Assembly (NCBI GenBank): GCA_020073145.1
Contig: JAIQFS010000019.1
Span: 1-64,000, forward strand
Direction: 5' to 3'
Source: Terriglobia bacterium
GTDB taxonomy: Bacteria; Acidobacteriota; Terriglobia; Bryobacterales; Bryobacteraceae
DNA length: 64,000 bases
Within the stretch, counting starts at the first letter, position 1; each line of letters begins with the position of its first letter. Under the pieces are notes generated by a model. It was not told where the DNA came from, did no database searches, and saw only the letters and a list, made by a program, of their open reading frames with translations. Positions 21,341 through 30,626 of this stretch are shown here, piece after piece. Made by a program: the position numbers and the translations under genes.

Positions 21341-22351
21341 TCAGCGCATCTCTCGAGCCATCCCTGCGCGCGTCCAGCGGAAGAGGAGCCGGCCCGGCAC
21401 AACCCGCGCCAGGCCGTGGAATGCGGCATGGCTGGCCAGACGCCGCAACAGCGAGGAAATCAGGAAGGGGTGGGCCAGCCGCGCGTGACACGTTCGCCGG
21501 TACTGTTCCGCGGGGATCCCGTGCGCGGCCGCCTGACCCGCCAGCCTTCCGGTCAGCAGGGCATTCAGAATCCCCGAGCCAGTGAACGGATCGACAAAGC
21601 CCAGCGCGTCACCGGCCTCGTACACCCCGTGTCGCGCCCTTCCCGGTGCCGGGGGCGAAAACGAGAGCGGACCGGCAGCGATCCAAGGCATGCGGCGGCG
21701 CAGAGGGCCCAGGCGTTCCGCCAGCGGCGCCGACCGCCGCACCACTTCATCAAACTGGAATCCGTGGCGGCGCAAGAGGGATTCCGGCGCGATCCCGCAG
21801 ACGTTGGTCAGGCCGTCCTCAACGCCGCTGACACCGACGTAGCCGCACGCATCGAAAAACAGCTCCACGGCATCATCGCCCGGGCCCTCGAAATGAGCCT
21901 TGAATCCGAACAGGCGGTCGCTGGGCTCCGGCGATGACTTGCGGCCGCAGGCCAGGACCAGACTCGCGGGAGAGTGGACCTCTCGCCGGCTGTCAAACAC
22001 GTCGCCTCGGCGGACCACCGCGCCCAGAGCCTGCGCTTTTTCGAGCAGCAGCCGGTCCAGACGCAAACGGCTCAGACCCCAACCGGGCTCCGAAAGAGTC
22101 CACCGCTTGGTCTCATTCCCCAAATGCAGTGCGCAGCGCCGAATGGCGCAGGGGCGGAGCGCGGCGAACTCATCCCACACCTGCAACCCTTCCAGAATGT
22201 GCCGCGCACCCGGGGAGAGGAACTCGCCGCAGACTTTGTGCCGCGGCGTCCTGGCGCGATCGATCAACTGGACCGCGGTGCCCTCGAGGAGCCCGCTGAT
22301 CGCGGCCGCGGTTCCCGCGGGTCCAGCTCCGGCGATGAGGATCTCCTGCAT
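21341..22351 (-). CDS. FAD-dependent oxidoreductase, geranylgeranyl-reductase-like
   Basis: 336 residues. ILIAGAGPAGTAAAISGLLE is the FAD dinucleotide fold, RHKVCGEFLSPGA the conserved cysteine loop of the geranylgeranyl reductase/tryptophan halogenase-like group, and GDALGFVDPFTGSGILNALL the second FAD motif. Such enzymes reduce isoprenoids or oxidise polyketide products. It is divergent from an SAM methyltransferase. In many genomes these two flank a type III polyketide synthase, but none is visible here. Confidence 0.88.
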   Translation of the reverse strand: MQEILIAGAGPAGTAAAISGLLEGTAVQLIDRARTPRHKVCGEFLSPGARHILEGLQVWDEFAALRPCAIRRCALHLGNETKRWTLSEPGWGLSRLRLDRLLLEKAQALGAVVRRGDVFDSRREVHSPASLVLACGRKSSPEPSDRLFGFKAHFEGPGDDAVELFFDACGYVGVSGVEDGLTNVCGIAPESLLRRHGFQFDEVVRRSAPLAERLGPLRRRMPWIAAGPLSFSPPAPGRARHGVYEAGDALGFVDPFTGSGILNALLTGRLAGQAAAHGIPAEQYRRTCHARLAHPFLISSLLRRLASHAAFHGLARVVPGRLLFRWTRAGMAREMR

Positions 22352-22484
22352 TCACCCTTCTTCCCATTGTGGGGCACGATGAGGGCCGAAAGACCGATCG
22401 CAGGGACGCCCGTTCACGAGCGCAGCCGGTTTTTACCACTGTTACGCTCCCATTCCGGTTCCGGGACGCGTACAATTCAGGTGA

Positions 22485-23219
22485 ATGCGGAGGGACGACC
22501 AGCCCGAGATCCTGGATGCGGCCGATGTGCCCGATTCGGTGGCGCGGCTTGCGTATCGGGATCTGGCCCGAATCCACCGCTGGCTCGGGGACACGGCTTT
22601 CGTCCTGAGGCGAATCCGGCAAGACACGCTGCCAGTGCACCGCATCCTGGACGTAGGATGTGGCAGCGGCGCAGTATCCGAACACGTCCGCCGCAAACTC
22701 GGGATCGAAGTACTTGGCGTCGACTTGAACCCGCGGCTCTCGGCGGCGGCGATGGTTCCCATTCTGAAGGCGGATGCGGTGCGCGATACGCTGCCCCGCG
22801 CCGATGTCGCGTACTCAATGCACTTAGGCCATCACCTGTCGGAGCGCGAGCTAATCGCTCTCATCCGCAATGTGGGAAAGTTCTGCCGGCGCTTCATTCT
22901 TCTGGACCTGGTGCGCCATCCCTTGCCTCTGGCCTTGTTCCGGGTGTTCGTAGCGCCGTTCGTGTGCCGCATTGTGGTGGACGACGGCCAGACATCCATC
23001 CGCCGCTCGTATACGCCCGGCGAACTCCACCGCATCACCACCGACGCGCTGCGCGACTCCGGCGGCACGTTTCGACAATCGGTGGCGCCCATTTACTCGC
23101 GCCAGGTAATCGACATCTCCTACGCGCCCCAACGGCACCGCGCCGGCAGACAATCCGCCTCCAAAGCCCCTATTCCGGCCGGGTCACGATCTGGAATTCG
23201 ATATCCAGCTCGTTCTTGA
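22485..23219 (+). CDS. class I SAM-dependent methyltransferase
   Basis: 244 residues. RILDVGCGSGAVSEHVRR is the SAM-binding motif I; VLGVDLNPRLSAAAMVPILK and ADVAYSMHLGHHLSERE cover motifs II-IV. It belongs to the group beside geranylgeranyl-reductase-like oxidoreductases, which methylates small lipid or polyketide products. The C-terminal 30 residues are low in structure and overlap the convergent yceI-type gene. TACAAT (22471-22476) lies 8 nt upstream and no clear ribosome site is present, so the message may be nearly leaderless. Confidence 0.86.
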   Translation: MRRDDQPEILDAADVPDSVARLAYRDLARIHRWLGDTAFVLRRIRQDTLPVHRILDVGCGSGAVSEHVRRKLGIEVLGVDLNPRLSAAAMVPILKADAVRDTLPRADVAYSMHLGHHLSERELIALIRNVGKFCRRFILLDLVRHPLPLALFRVFVAPFVCRIVVDDGQTSIRRSYTPGELHRITTDALRDSGGTFRQSVAPIYSRQVIDISYAPQRHRAGRQSASKAPIPAGSRSGIRYPARS

Positions 23220-23739
23220 CTTTGACCGCGCCGCCCGCCACGCTGATGGGCCGGATTCCGAAATCGGTTTGCTTGATCGACGTCCGCCCGGCGTACGTCT
23301 CTCCAGCTTGGGTCACCACCGCGGAAACCGGTCGGGTCACGCCGTGCAGCGTGAGCAGGCCCTCCACCTTCCACGTTCGCGCGGCCTGTGGCTCGACCCG
23401 CGAGGAGCGGAAGACAATCTCCGGATAGCGGGCGCTTTCGAGCACCATCTCCTGCATGGTGTTCTGAATCTCGGCCTGCGTCTTGGAGTCGACCTTGGGA
23501 TCGGGTTTCACGGTCAGGCCGGCGGCCCGCACCGTGAATTCGACATGCGGCTTATCCGAGTTGTTCAGCACGCCGGCACCCAGCGGCGCGCTGATCCAAT
23601 GCTCGTGTCCGGCAATGGAGAAGAGACCGGCCTTGCCGGCGTGCACCGTCATCGTGCTGCGCCCGACATCGATCGCTCGGTCCTGAGCCGCAAGCGGCGC
23701 CACCACCACTGCGATGCAGATGGAAACGGCGTTTCTCAA
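23170..23739 (-). CDS. YceI-family periplasmic lipid-binding protein
   Basis: 189 residues from a TTG at 23739 with GGGAGG just upstream; longer frames run into the tannase gene and are rejected. A signal peptide (VSICIAVVVAPLAAQ) precedes the lipocalin-like beta barrel: IDVGRSTMTVHAGKAG, FSIAGHEHWI, YPEIVFRSSRVE, VEGLLTLHGVTRPV and TDFGIRPISVAGG-x-VKVKNELDI. The family holds isoprenoid or quinone-like lipids; its true role is unsettled. It lies 16 bp downstream of the tannase gene. Confidence 0.9.
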   Translation of the reverse strand: MRNAVSICIAVVVAPLAAQDRAIDVGRSTMTVHAGKAGLFSIAGHEHWISAPLGAGVLNNSDKPHVEFTVRAAGLTVKPDPKVDSKTQAEIQNTMQEMVLESARYPEIVFRSSRVEPQAARTWKVEGLLTLHGVTRPVSAVVTQAGETYAGRTSIKQTDFGIRPISVAGGAVKVKNELDIEFQIVTRPE

Positions 23740-23755
23740 AGGCCTCCCGCGATGG

Positions 23756-25273
23756 CTACTTGCAGGCGAAGTTTCTGGCATCGTCGATACTGCCCGAGCC
23801 CTTGTACTGGGCCACCTGCGGATACGGACACAGCGGGCGGGTGCGGTCGACTTTGCCCCCGGTGCTGTGGGAGGCGACCATCTGTTCTGGCGCACGGCCG
23901 TGCTCCACCCACGTCTCCATTGCGCCGACTTTGTCGAACACGTTCGGGCCCTCCCCGCCGCCGCAATGCCCCATGCCGGGCTCCAGGAAGAGCCGGATGT
24001 TCTTGGACGTCTTGGCCGCTCCGCCCATCGTGTCTACCACGCTTTTGAAGTACTGGATGGTGGCCAGCGGAGTGATGTTGGGATCGCTCCAGCCGTGGTA
24101 GAGCAGCAGCTTGCCATCATGGCCGAAGAACGACGTCAAATTGGGATTGGTGGCGTTCATGACCAGAATATCGGGCTTCTCGGAGCGCACAATGTCCTGG
24201 TCGAAATCGAAGGTCTTCCAGTCCCAATTGGGATCTTGGAACGCCACATATCGATACTGGTCCAGAATGATGGGAGACGGCCCCGGCCCCGCCCCCAAGA
24301 CGCCCCAACCCAATTCCGAACCCGGGGCCAGCGACGGAAACAGGGTCTGGCCGGTGCGCGGGTTGGTGGCCGGGGTGTAGATCTTCCGAACGGCCTCCAC
24401 TTGCGCGGCCGTGAGACAGGAAGCGGAGTCCGCGCCCTGGCACTGAAGCACTTTGGGATCGAAGTGGCAGGAAGTCGGATCCTCGATGAGTCCGTCTTTG
24501 ACCCCGTCGTGGGCATCGCACGCCTGGAGCACGGCCCGGTGCACGAGCGGGTACTTTTCCTTGGGAATGTAGCTGGCCGGATCCTTCAGCTCCGCGAATG
24601 CGAACCACAACGCCAGGGCGGTCCGATTGGCGGGCGCGCCGGCGATAATGCCGTCGTAATCGGCGGGGAACATCTGAGCCTCTTTGAGCCCCTGGCGGCC
24701 GCCGGTGGAACACCCGTTCCAATACGAGTACTTGGGAGCATTCCCGTAGAAGGCCTGGATGATGGCCTTGGCTTTGACGGTCATCTCATGTTCCGATCGC
24801 CAGCCGAAGTCGATCAGCTTTTCCGGATGCCCGTAAGCGAACTGGCCGCTGCCACCAACGTGCCCCGTGTCCGTGGAAGCGGTGGCGTACCGCTGCCGGA
24901 GAGCATCGCTCAACTCCCGGTAACTGATGACTCCAGCCCAGCCGCCATTGCCCACCGCCTGGAACTTGCCGTTCCATTCCGTTAGGGGCAGCCAGACTTC
25001 GATCTTGATGTCTGAATCGCTGGTCGGCTTCAGTGTCGCCGCGATGCGGCAGAAAGCGGGCAGATCCTGGTAGGCGGCAGCCGCGTTCGGTCCACGACCG
25101 CCAGGCGCGGCGAAAGCGCCGGCGGCCACGACGCTGGATACAGAAATCGTTGTATCCGGCAAGGTCAGAGAGGTCAGGCTCTCGCAGGAAGCAGCGTTGG
25201 CTTGCATGCAAAAGTAGCCGGCCACCAAACAAGCGGCCGCCCGGATAACCAAAGTTGACGTTTTGAAGTCCAC
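23756..25273 (-). CDS. secreted tannase/feruloyl-esterase family protein
   Basis: 505 residues from the GTG at 25273, which has GGAGGG upstream, better placed than the GTG at 25288. A signal peptide precedes the mature part. Numbered from this start, Cys188-Ser189 (NGCSTGGRQG), Asp397 (HGWSDPNI) and His436-Cys437 (PGMGHCGGG) form the CS-D-HC triad with its supporting disulfide. CDAHDGVKDGLIEDP (about 252-266) is the calcium loop. The family cleaves galloyl, feruloyl or mono-aryl esters, so plant phenolic esters are the likely target; the exact substrate cannot be read. Confidence 0.92.
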   Translation of the reverse strand: MDFKTSTLVIRAAACLVAGYFCMQANAASCESLTSLTLPDTTISVSSVVAAGAFAAPGGRGPNAAAAYQDLPAFCRIAATLKPTSDSDIKIEVWLPLTEWNGKFQAVGNGGWAGVISYRELSDALRQRYATASTDTGHVGGSGQFAYGHPEKLIDFGWRSEHEMTVKAKAIIQAFYGNAPKYSYWNGCSTGGRQGLKEAQMFPADYDGIIAGAPANRTALALWFAFAELKDPASYIPKEKYPLVHRAVLQACDAHDGVKDGLIEDPTSCHFDPKVLQCQGADSASCLTAAQVEAVRKIYTPATNPRTGQTLFPSLAPGSELGWGVLGAGPGPSPIILDQYRYVAFQDPNWDWKTFDFDQDIVRSEKPDILVMNATNPNLTSFFGHDGKLLLYHGWSDPNITPLATIQYFKSVVDTMGGAAKTSKNIRLFLEPGMGHCGGGEGPNVFDKVGAMETWVEHGRAPEQMVASHSTGGKVDRTRPLCPYPQVAQYKGSGSIDDARNFACK

Positions 25274-25364
25274 GGCGCCCTCCGTCACGTACGGCGGTAA
25301 TTATATCGCAAGGGCCTGGAAACCCCTCCGAAATCGTGTGGCACGAATTGATGAAATCAGGCAC

Positions 25365-25415
25365 TTGCGCTCGGATGCCGCTGCATTTTAAGATATTCGG
25401 AGTAGAGTTTTCCGA
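25365..25415 (+). promoter_or_regulatory. promoter and inverted repeat before the Rrf2 gene
   Basis: TTGCGC (25365-25370), an 18-nt spacer and TAAGAT (25389-25394) form a promoter. Directly downstream TCGGA (25397-25401) and TCCGA (25411-25415) make an inverted repeat at the likely transcription start. That is a fitting place for the Rrf2 protein to repress itself. The sequence match is seen; binding is inferred. Confidence 0.45.
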
Positions 25416-25434
25416 TTACCGCGGGGAGAAACGC

Positions 25435-25911
25435 ATGATTTACTCTCGTTCGGCCGAGTATGCCATTCGGGCTTTCGTACACCTGGCGCAAGTGCCGGAG
25501 GGCAAATTCGCCATGGTGAAGAATATCGCGGAGCAAGAAGATATTCCGGCCCACTTCTTGGCGAAGATATTACAGCAGCTTGCCCGCAAGGGCCTGCTCC
25601 GCTCTAGCAAAGGCCCGACGGGCGGATTTGCTCTGCGGGTCGAAGCCGGTGAAGTCCGGCTGCTCGACATCGTCGAAGCCCTGGACGGCCTCGCGCCCTA
25701 CCAGCAGTGCGCCAGCGGACTGTCGGAATGCTCCGACGAGATGCCCTGCTCGATGCACGATAGCTGGGTGAGCCTCCGTTCGCGTATCATGGATTATCTG
25801 GGGCGGAATACGATCGCCGACCTGGCCAAAGCGCTGGAGATCAAGAAAAAGAACCTGGCGGCGACCAAACAGCGCAAATCCAAGCGGACGGTTGGCGCCA
25901 AACGGGCTTAA
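25435..25911 (+). CDS. Rrf2-family regulator with three cluster-type cysteines
   Basis: 158 residues from the ATG at 25435, where MIYSRSAEYAIRAFVHLA begins the family pattern; GGGGAGA lies upstream. Winged helix residues about 1-65 (FLAKILQQLARKGLLRSSKG, PTGGFALR) are followed by a dimer helix and QQCASGLSECSDEMPCSMHD. Its cysteines are spaced C-x6-C-x5-C, close to the iron-sulfur ligands of IscR and NsrR. It could sense cluster status, nitric oxide or oxidants. It precedes clpP by 27 bp and may share its transcript. The lysine-rich C-terminus is unusual. Confidence 0.88.
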   Translation: MIYSRSAEYAIRAFVHLAQVPEGKFAMVKNIAEQEDIPAHFLAKILQQLARKGLLRSSKGPTGGFALRVEAGEVRLLDIVEALDGLAPYQQCASGLSECSDEMPCSMHDSWVSLRSRIMDYLGRNTIADLAKALEIKKKNLAATKQRKSKRTVGAKRA

Positions 25912-25938
25912 CTCGCATCTAATTAATCCGGAGGCAGG

Positions 25939-26559
25939 ATGGGAAACTCAGTCCTTGTCCCGATGGTGGTCGAACAGACCTCTCGGGGCGAACGCGCATA
26001 CGACATTTATTCCAGGCTACTGAAAGAGAACATCATCTTCCTGGGGACGCCGATCGACGATCAAGTGGCCAACCTGATCATCGCTCAGCTGTTATTCCTG
26101 GAAGCGGAGGATCCGGAAAAGGACATCTCGATTTACATCAACTCGCCGGGCGGCTCCATCACCGCCGGCCTGGCGATTCTGGATACGATGGCATTTATCC
26201 GGCCGGATATTGTGACCATTTGCGTCGGCCAAGCGGCCTCCATGGCGGCCGTGCTGCTCGCTAAGGGCACCAAAGGCAAGCGCTTCAGCCTGCCGAATTC
26301 GCGCATCATGATCCATCAGCCATCCATGCAAGGCTTGGCGGGGCAGGCGGCCGACATCGACATCTACGCCCGGGAAATTCTCCGCATGCGTGAGATCTTG
26401 AACAAGATGTTGGCGGATGCCACGGGCCAGCCCATCGACCGGGTGGCTAAGGATGTGGACCGCGACTACATCATGGAGCCGGACGGGGCGGTCGAATACG
26501 GCATGATCGACCGCGTGATCACCAGCCGCGACCTGGCGCCTGTAGCCGTCAAAGGATAA
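25939..26559 (+). CDS. clpP: ATP-dependent Clp protease proteolytic subunit
   Basis: 206 residues with GGAGG before the ATG. The catalytic triad is Ser101 ([10 protein letters not shown]), His126 (RIMIHQPSM) and Asp176 (DRDYIM). [15 protein letters not shown] is the conserved strand-helix. Fourteen subunits form the barrel that degrades proteins fed by ClpX or ClpA. Usually clpP lies between tig and clpX; here it follows an Rrf2 regulator and precedes msrA. It may be a second ClpP or a separately regulated copy. Confidence 0.96.
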   Translation: MGNSVLVPMVVEQTSRGERAYDIYSRLLKENIIFLGTPIDDQVANLIIAQLLFLEAEDPEKDISIYINSPGGSITAGLAILDTMAFIRPDIVTICVGQAASMAAVLLAKGTKGKRFSLPNSRIMIHQPSMQGLAGQAADIDIYAREILRMREILNKMLADATGQPIDRVAKDVDRDYIMEPDGAVEYGMIDRVITSRDLAPVAVKG

Positions 26560-26599
26560 GCTCAACGGGCGGACGTTGCCGGCTCCCCAAGTGTGAAAA

Positions 26600-27145
26600 A
26601 TGCCTCACGACGAAGTTGCCACGCTGGCCGGAGGCTGTTTCTGGTGCCTCGAAGCCGTGTACCAGGAGATGGAAGGCGTGCGCCTGGTGGAATCGGGCTA
26701 CATGGGGGGGGCGGTCGAGAACCCCACCTATGAGCAGGTCTGCAGCGGCCGGACCGGACATGCCGAAGTCGTGCAGGTCACCTTCGATGCGGACATCACG
26801 TCCTATCGCGACGTCCTCGAAGTGTTCTTCGCGATCCATGATCCGACTACGCCCGACCGGCAAGGCAATGACGTCGGCACGCAATATCGGTCCGCGATCT
26901 TCTATCACGATGAAGGCCAGAAGGCGGAGGCCGAAGGTCTGATTCGCGAATTGACGGCGGAGGCGGTGTTCCCCGCGCCGATTGTGACCCGGGTGGAGCC
27001 GGCAGCCCGATTCTACAAGGCCGAAGACTATCACCAGGAGTATTTCCGCAACCATCCCCAGCAGCCGTACTGTGCCTTCGTGGTGGCGCCTAAGGTCAAC
27101 AAGTTCCGCGAGAAATTCGCGGCCCGGCTGCGGCGCAGGGCGTAA
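26600..27145 (+). CDS. msrA: peptide methionine sulfoxide reductase MsrA
   Basis: 181 residues. It reduces the S-form of methionine sulfoxide in proteins. LAGGCFWCLEAVYQEMEGV holds the active Cys13 with Cys16 beside it; ESGYMGG, CSGRTGHAEVVQVTFD and GTQYRSAIFYHDE are further family blocks, and KAEDYHQEYF is near the end. It follows clpP by 40 bp, so protein repair and protein turnover may be expressed together. Confidence 0.96.
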   Translation: MPHDEVATLAGGCFWCLEAVYQEMEGVRLVESGYMGGAVENPTYEQVCSGRTGHAEVVQVTFDADITSYRDVLEVFFAIHDPTTPDRQGNDVGTQYRSAIFYHDEGQKAEAEGLIRELTAEAVFPAPIVTRVEPAARFYKAEDYHQEYFRNHPQQPYCAFVVAPKVNKFREKFAARLRRRA

Positions 27146-27159
27146 CGTAAGGCGGCCGT

Positions 27160-27396
27160 TCAGGCGGCTTCGGCGTCGCCGTCGAGAATCAACGCGCCGG
27201 CGCGCGCCGTGGCCTGCTCGAATCCGAAGTCAAAGCCGAGGCGCTGGCCGCGGGCTTCCAGCAGGAGGCAGGCTTGCGCTTCCGGCGCGGCCAGCTCATC
27301 GCACATGGTGTTGAAGCGGTGCGCCAACCCAGCCGGCAACACCACCATCGGCCAGCCCGACGGAATCTCCCCACCGCAGAGGACGCATGTCTTCAT
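27160..27396 (-). CDS. small protein with a CxxC motif
   Basis: 78 residues. MKTCVLCGGEIPSG begins with a CxxC knuckle as in zinc ribbons, but only Cys4 and Cys7 are so placed; Cys32 and Cys43 are scattered. GGAGGG about 8 nt upstream of the ATG supports translation. Hydrophobic, alanine- and leucine-rich helices follow. No family is recognised. Convergent with msrA. Confidence 0.6.
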   Translation of the reverse strand: MKTCVLCGGEIPSGWPMVVLPAGLAHRFNTMCDELAAPEAQACLLLEARGQRLGFDFGFEQATARAGALILDGDAEAA

Positions 27397-27623
27397 CTGT
27401 TCCCTCCAGCGCCTTCCCGCCCTGTCTCTCTTTTCGTCAGTTTTTCTGAGATTTTAGAGGATTTTGTCCGCTCGCTTCAGGCGCTTCTTCTATTCCCAGG
27501 ATCGCTCCGCCGGCGCGGACAGGGCACTTACCGAGGGCCTGGAAAACGGCCTAAATGAAGGGGGCGCGTAGAGTTGGCGATTTTTTCGGAAGGCGTGACC
27601 CGACTTCTGCGGCCCGCTTGGAT

Positions 27624-28211
27624 TCAGACGATCCCCAGGCGCTTCTTGACTTCGGCGACCGGCAAATCGCCCCAGTGGCGCGTCAGATTGTCGACGGTCA
27701 TCAGCGACCGGGTCTGCATCCGGTCCACGTACAGAGTGCCGAACAGGTGATCGATCTCATGCTGCAGAATGCGCGCGTACCAGCCATCGGCGCGGATCGA
27801 TTTCGATTCGCCGCGTTCGTCCAGGCACTCCACCTGGACCCGCGCCGCGCGTGGCACCAGGGCGCTCCAGCCGGCCACACTCAGGCAGCCTTCGAAGAAC
27901 TCCACCGGGTCGCCTTCGGTGGTAAGGCGCGGGTTCACGACGACGTGGAAAGGGACGGGACGGCGCCCGCGCTCGGCCAGCCGTTCCGGCGGCACGGTGC
28001 GCTGCACCGCTTCCGGATCTTCGATCACCGCCAGTTGCAGCGGCAGCCCGACTTGGGGCGCGGCCAGGCCCACGCCGGGCGCGTCCCGCATGGTCTCCCG
28101 CATCCACTCGATGAGCTGCTGGATCTCGCTGCCGCGGATCTCTTTGCGCGACAGTTCCCGGGCGCGCTGGCGCAACACCGCCTCTCCGGCCTGGACGATC
28201 TTTAATCGCAT
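27624..28211 (-). CDS. def: peptide deformylase
   Basis: 195 residues. It removes the formyl group from new proteins. GVGLAAPQVGLP (47-58), EGCLSVAGW with the metal ligand Cys109, and LQHEIDHLFG with His151, Glu152 and His155 are the three family motifs. Its start is 3 bp after the mutS2 stop, so it is the last gene of the long minus-strand run. Confidence 0.97.
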   Translation of the reverse strand: MRLKIVQAGEAVLRQRARELSRKEIRGSEIQQLIEWMRETMRDAPGVGLAAPQVGLPLQLAVIEDPEAVQRTVPPERLAERGRRPVPFHVVVNPRLTTEGDPVEFFEGCLSVAGWSALVPRAARVQVECLDERGESKSIRADGWYARILQHEIDHLFGTLYVDRMQTRSLMTVDNLTRHWGDLPVAEVKKRLGIV

Positions 28212-28214
28212 GGG

Positions 28215-30626
28215 CTAGTCCTTGAGTTCCACAATCGTCGCCCCGGAGCCGCCTTCCTGCTGCGGGGCCGGGTAGAAGCGCGCCACATGCGGGTGGCGGC
28301 TGAGCAGTTCCTGGATGGTCTTCCGCAGAATCCCCATGCCGTGGCCGTGCACAATGCGCACGCGGCTGGCGGTGGCCATTACGGCACGGTCGAGGAACTC
28401 GTCGACGGCGTCGCGCGCCTCCTCGGCGTGCTGGCCGATGACATTGATCTCCTGGTGTACGGGAGCGAGTTCCGGCGCCGGCCGGTAGCTGACACCTTGC
28501 GGAAGCCTGCTGGCAGCGGGCGTGCTGGTCTCGGGCAGCACCTCGATCACCTCGTCCACCGACACCTGCATTTTCAGGAACCCGGCTTCCACTTCCAGGC
28601 GGTCGCCGCTCAACTTGCGCCGCACGCGCGCCGGCTCGCGAATATCTTTGAGGCGGACGCGCGCGCCTTCCTCGATGCGCAAGGGCCGGATCTCCCCCTG
28701 ACGCGAGTCTTCCTGTGTGGCCAGAACGGTGGTCTGGAAATCTTCGCGCATTTCCCGCTTGGTTTTGGCGATGCGACGCTGGGCGTCCTGCTCGGCTTTG
28801 CGATGCTCCGCACCCTGCGCAATCTTGCCGAGCGTCTCCCGCGCCTGTTCCTCGAAGCGCGCCAGCGCCTGATCGGTGCGGCGTTCCAGCTCCTTTAGCT
28901 TCGCCGTCTCGCGCTTCTCCCACTCGCGCGCCAGATCTTTTTCGCGCTGGGCCACCTCCGCCATCTTCTGGCGCAAGCTCTGCTCCAACGCCTGAGTCTC
29001 TTCGATCCGCCGGTGCAGCTCGCTCACGAATCGGGTGACGTCGCGGTCACGGTCGCCCATCGACTGCCGCGCGCGCCGCATAATGTCCTCGGGCATCCCC
29101 AACCGCGTCGCAATCTCGATGCCCGCCGACTTGCCGGGCAGCCCCGCGCGGAACTGATACGTCGGTTCCAGCGTTTCCTCGTCGAAGCCCATCGAGCCAT
29201 TCACCACGCCGTCCGTGCTGGAACCGTAGATTTTGAGCGCCATCAAGTGCGTGGAGACCAGGGTCACGGCGCCGGCCGCGCGGAAATGCTCGACGATGGC
29301 GACGCCCAGAGCGCCGCCTTCCTCGGGATCGGTGGCCGCTCCCAGTTCGTCCAGCAACACCAGCGACTCCGGCGTCACGTCGAGCGCCATCTCGCGGATG
29401 TTGGAAACGTGCGCGGAAAACGTGCTCAGGTTCTCCTGGATCGACTGATAATCGCCAATGTCCGCCAGCACCTGCTCGAAGACCGGAAACTCGGCCTCCA
29501 AAGCCGGCACCGGCAGCGCGGATTGCGCCATCAAACTGAGCAGCCCCACCGTCTTCAGGGTGACCGTCTTGCCGCCGGTATTGGGGCCGCTGATGAGCAG
29601 GGTCCGGCCCGCGCGGGTCAGCTCGAGCGTGACCGGCACCGCAGCCTTGCCGCGCCGCCGCAGGACATCTTCCAACAGTGGGTGGCGCGCCTCCTTGAGC
29701 AGCAGCCGCTCGCCAAAGCGCGGAATGGCGCAACCGAACTCCGCGGCGAAGCGGGCCTTGGCGAAAATCAGCTCCAGCTCGGCCATGGTCACCAGGGTCT
29801 GGCGGATGGAATCGCCGTAGCCGCGCAGACGGTCGGTCATCTCGAGCAGGATGCGGTGCACTTCGCGCATCTCTTCCTCGGCCAGCCGCACCAGCTCGTT
29901 ATTCAGGTCGATGGTCTCCAGCGGCTCGATGAACAGGGTGTGGCCGCTCGAGCTGGCGCCGTGGATCACGCCGTCGAGCTTGCGCTTTTGGCCGGCGATC
30001 ACCGGCACCACAAAGCGCTCATTGCGGATGGTGACGAACTCCTCCTGCAGCACGCCTTCCTCGCGGTGGGCGCGAAGAAACCGCTCGAGCGATTCCTGGA
30101 TGGACTTCTTCTGCCGCTCGCTATCGCGGCGCAGACGCGCCAGCGCCACGCTGGCATGGTCGGACACGGTGCCGTCGGGCAGAATCTTGCCTTCCAGGTC
30201 CTTCAACAGCGCGCGAAAATCGCCGATGGTCTGCGCACGGCGGCCGAGCCGCGCGAACCGCTCCGCCGAGGCCGTGAGCACCGACTTGGCGTCGGCCGCG
30301 CGGTCCAGCAGCAGCAGCACGTCGGAGATTTCCTTGGGCTCCAGCGACGCGCCTTCGATCCGCATCTTGTCGACGGTCGCTGCCAGATCCGGCAGCCCGC
30401 CGAAGTCGATGCGGATGGCCGCGCCGCGAGCCGCCGGCTGTGGACGCCCGGCCACCCGGAGGTATTCGATCGCCTCTCCGGTTTCGGCCAGGTCTTCGGT
30501 GAGGCGGGCTCGATCGGTGTGCGGTTGGACCTTTTCCAGTTCGCGGCGGCCGAGCGGGCTCGACACAAACCGGCCCACCAGTTGCCGCAGGGCTTCGTAT
30601 TCCAGGACTTCAGCGCTGGTTTTCAA
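28215..30626 (-). CDS. mutS2: MutS2 family ATPase/endonuclease
   Basis: 803 residues. MutS2 acts on recombination intermediates or collided ribosomes rather than mismatches. GPNTGGKTVTLKTVG is Walker A near 345, LLDELGAATDPEEGG near 425 is Walker B and signature, VSTHLMALK follows. A charged coiled coil spans about 510-610. The Smr nuclease domain ends the protein (VRIVHGHGMGILRKTIQ). The N-terminal mismatch-binding domains of MutS are absent, as usual. Confidence 0.96.
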   Translation of the reverse strand: MKTSAEVLEYEALRQLVGRFVSSPLGRRELEKVQPHTDRARLTEDLAETGEAIEYLRVAGRPQPAARGAAIRIDFGGLPDLAATVDKMRIEGASLEPKEISDVLLLLDRAADAKSVLTASAERFARLGRRAQTIGDFRALLKDLEGKILPDGTVSDHASVALARLRRDSERQKKSIQESLERFLRAHREEGVLQEEFVTIRNERFVVPVIAGQKRKLDGVIHGASSSGHTLFIEPLETIDLNNELVRLAEEEMREVHRILLEMTDRLRGYGDSIRQTLVTMAELELIFAKARFAAEFGCAIPRFGERLLLKEARHPLLEDVLRRRGKAAVPVTLELTRAGRTLLISGPNTGGKTVTLKTVGLLSLMAQSALPVPALEAEFPVFEQVLADIGDYQSIQENLSTFSAHVSNIREMALDVTPESLVLLDELGAATDPEEGGALGVAIVEHFRAAGAVTLVSTHLMALKIYGSSTDGVVNGSMGFDEETLEPTYQFRAGLPGKSAGIEIATRLGMPEDIMRRARQSMGDRDRDVTRFVSELHRRIEETQALEQSLRQKMAEVAQREKDLAREWEKRETAKLKELERRTDQALARFEEQARETLGKIAQGAEHRKAEQDAQRRIAKTKREMREDFQTTVLATQEDSRQGEIRPLRIEEGARVRLKDIREPARVRRKLSGDRLEVEAGFLKMQVSVDEVIEVLPETSTPAASRLPQGVSYRPAPELAPVHQEINVIGQHAEEARDAVDEFLDRAVMATASRVRIVHGHGMGILRKTIQELLSRHPHVARFYPAPQQEGGSGATIVELKD

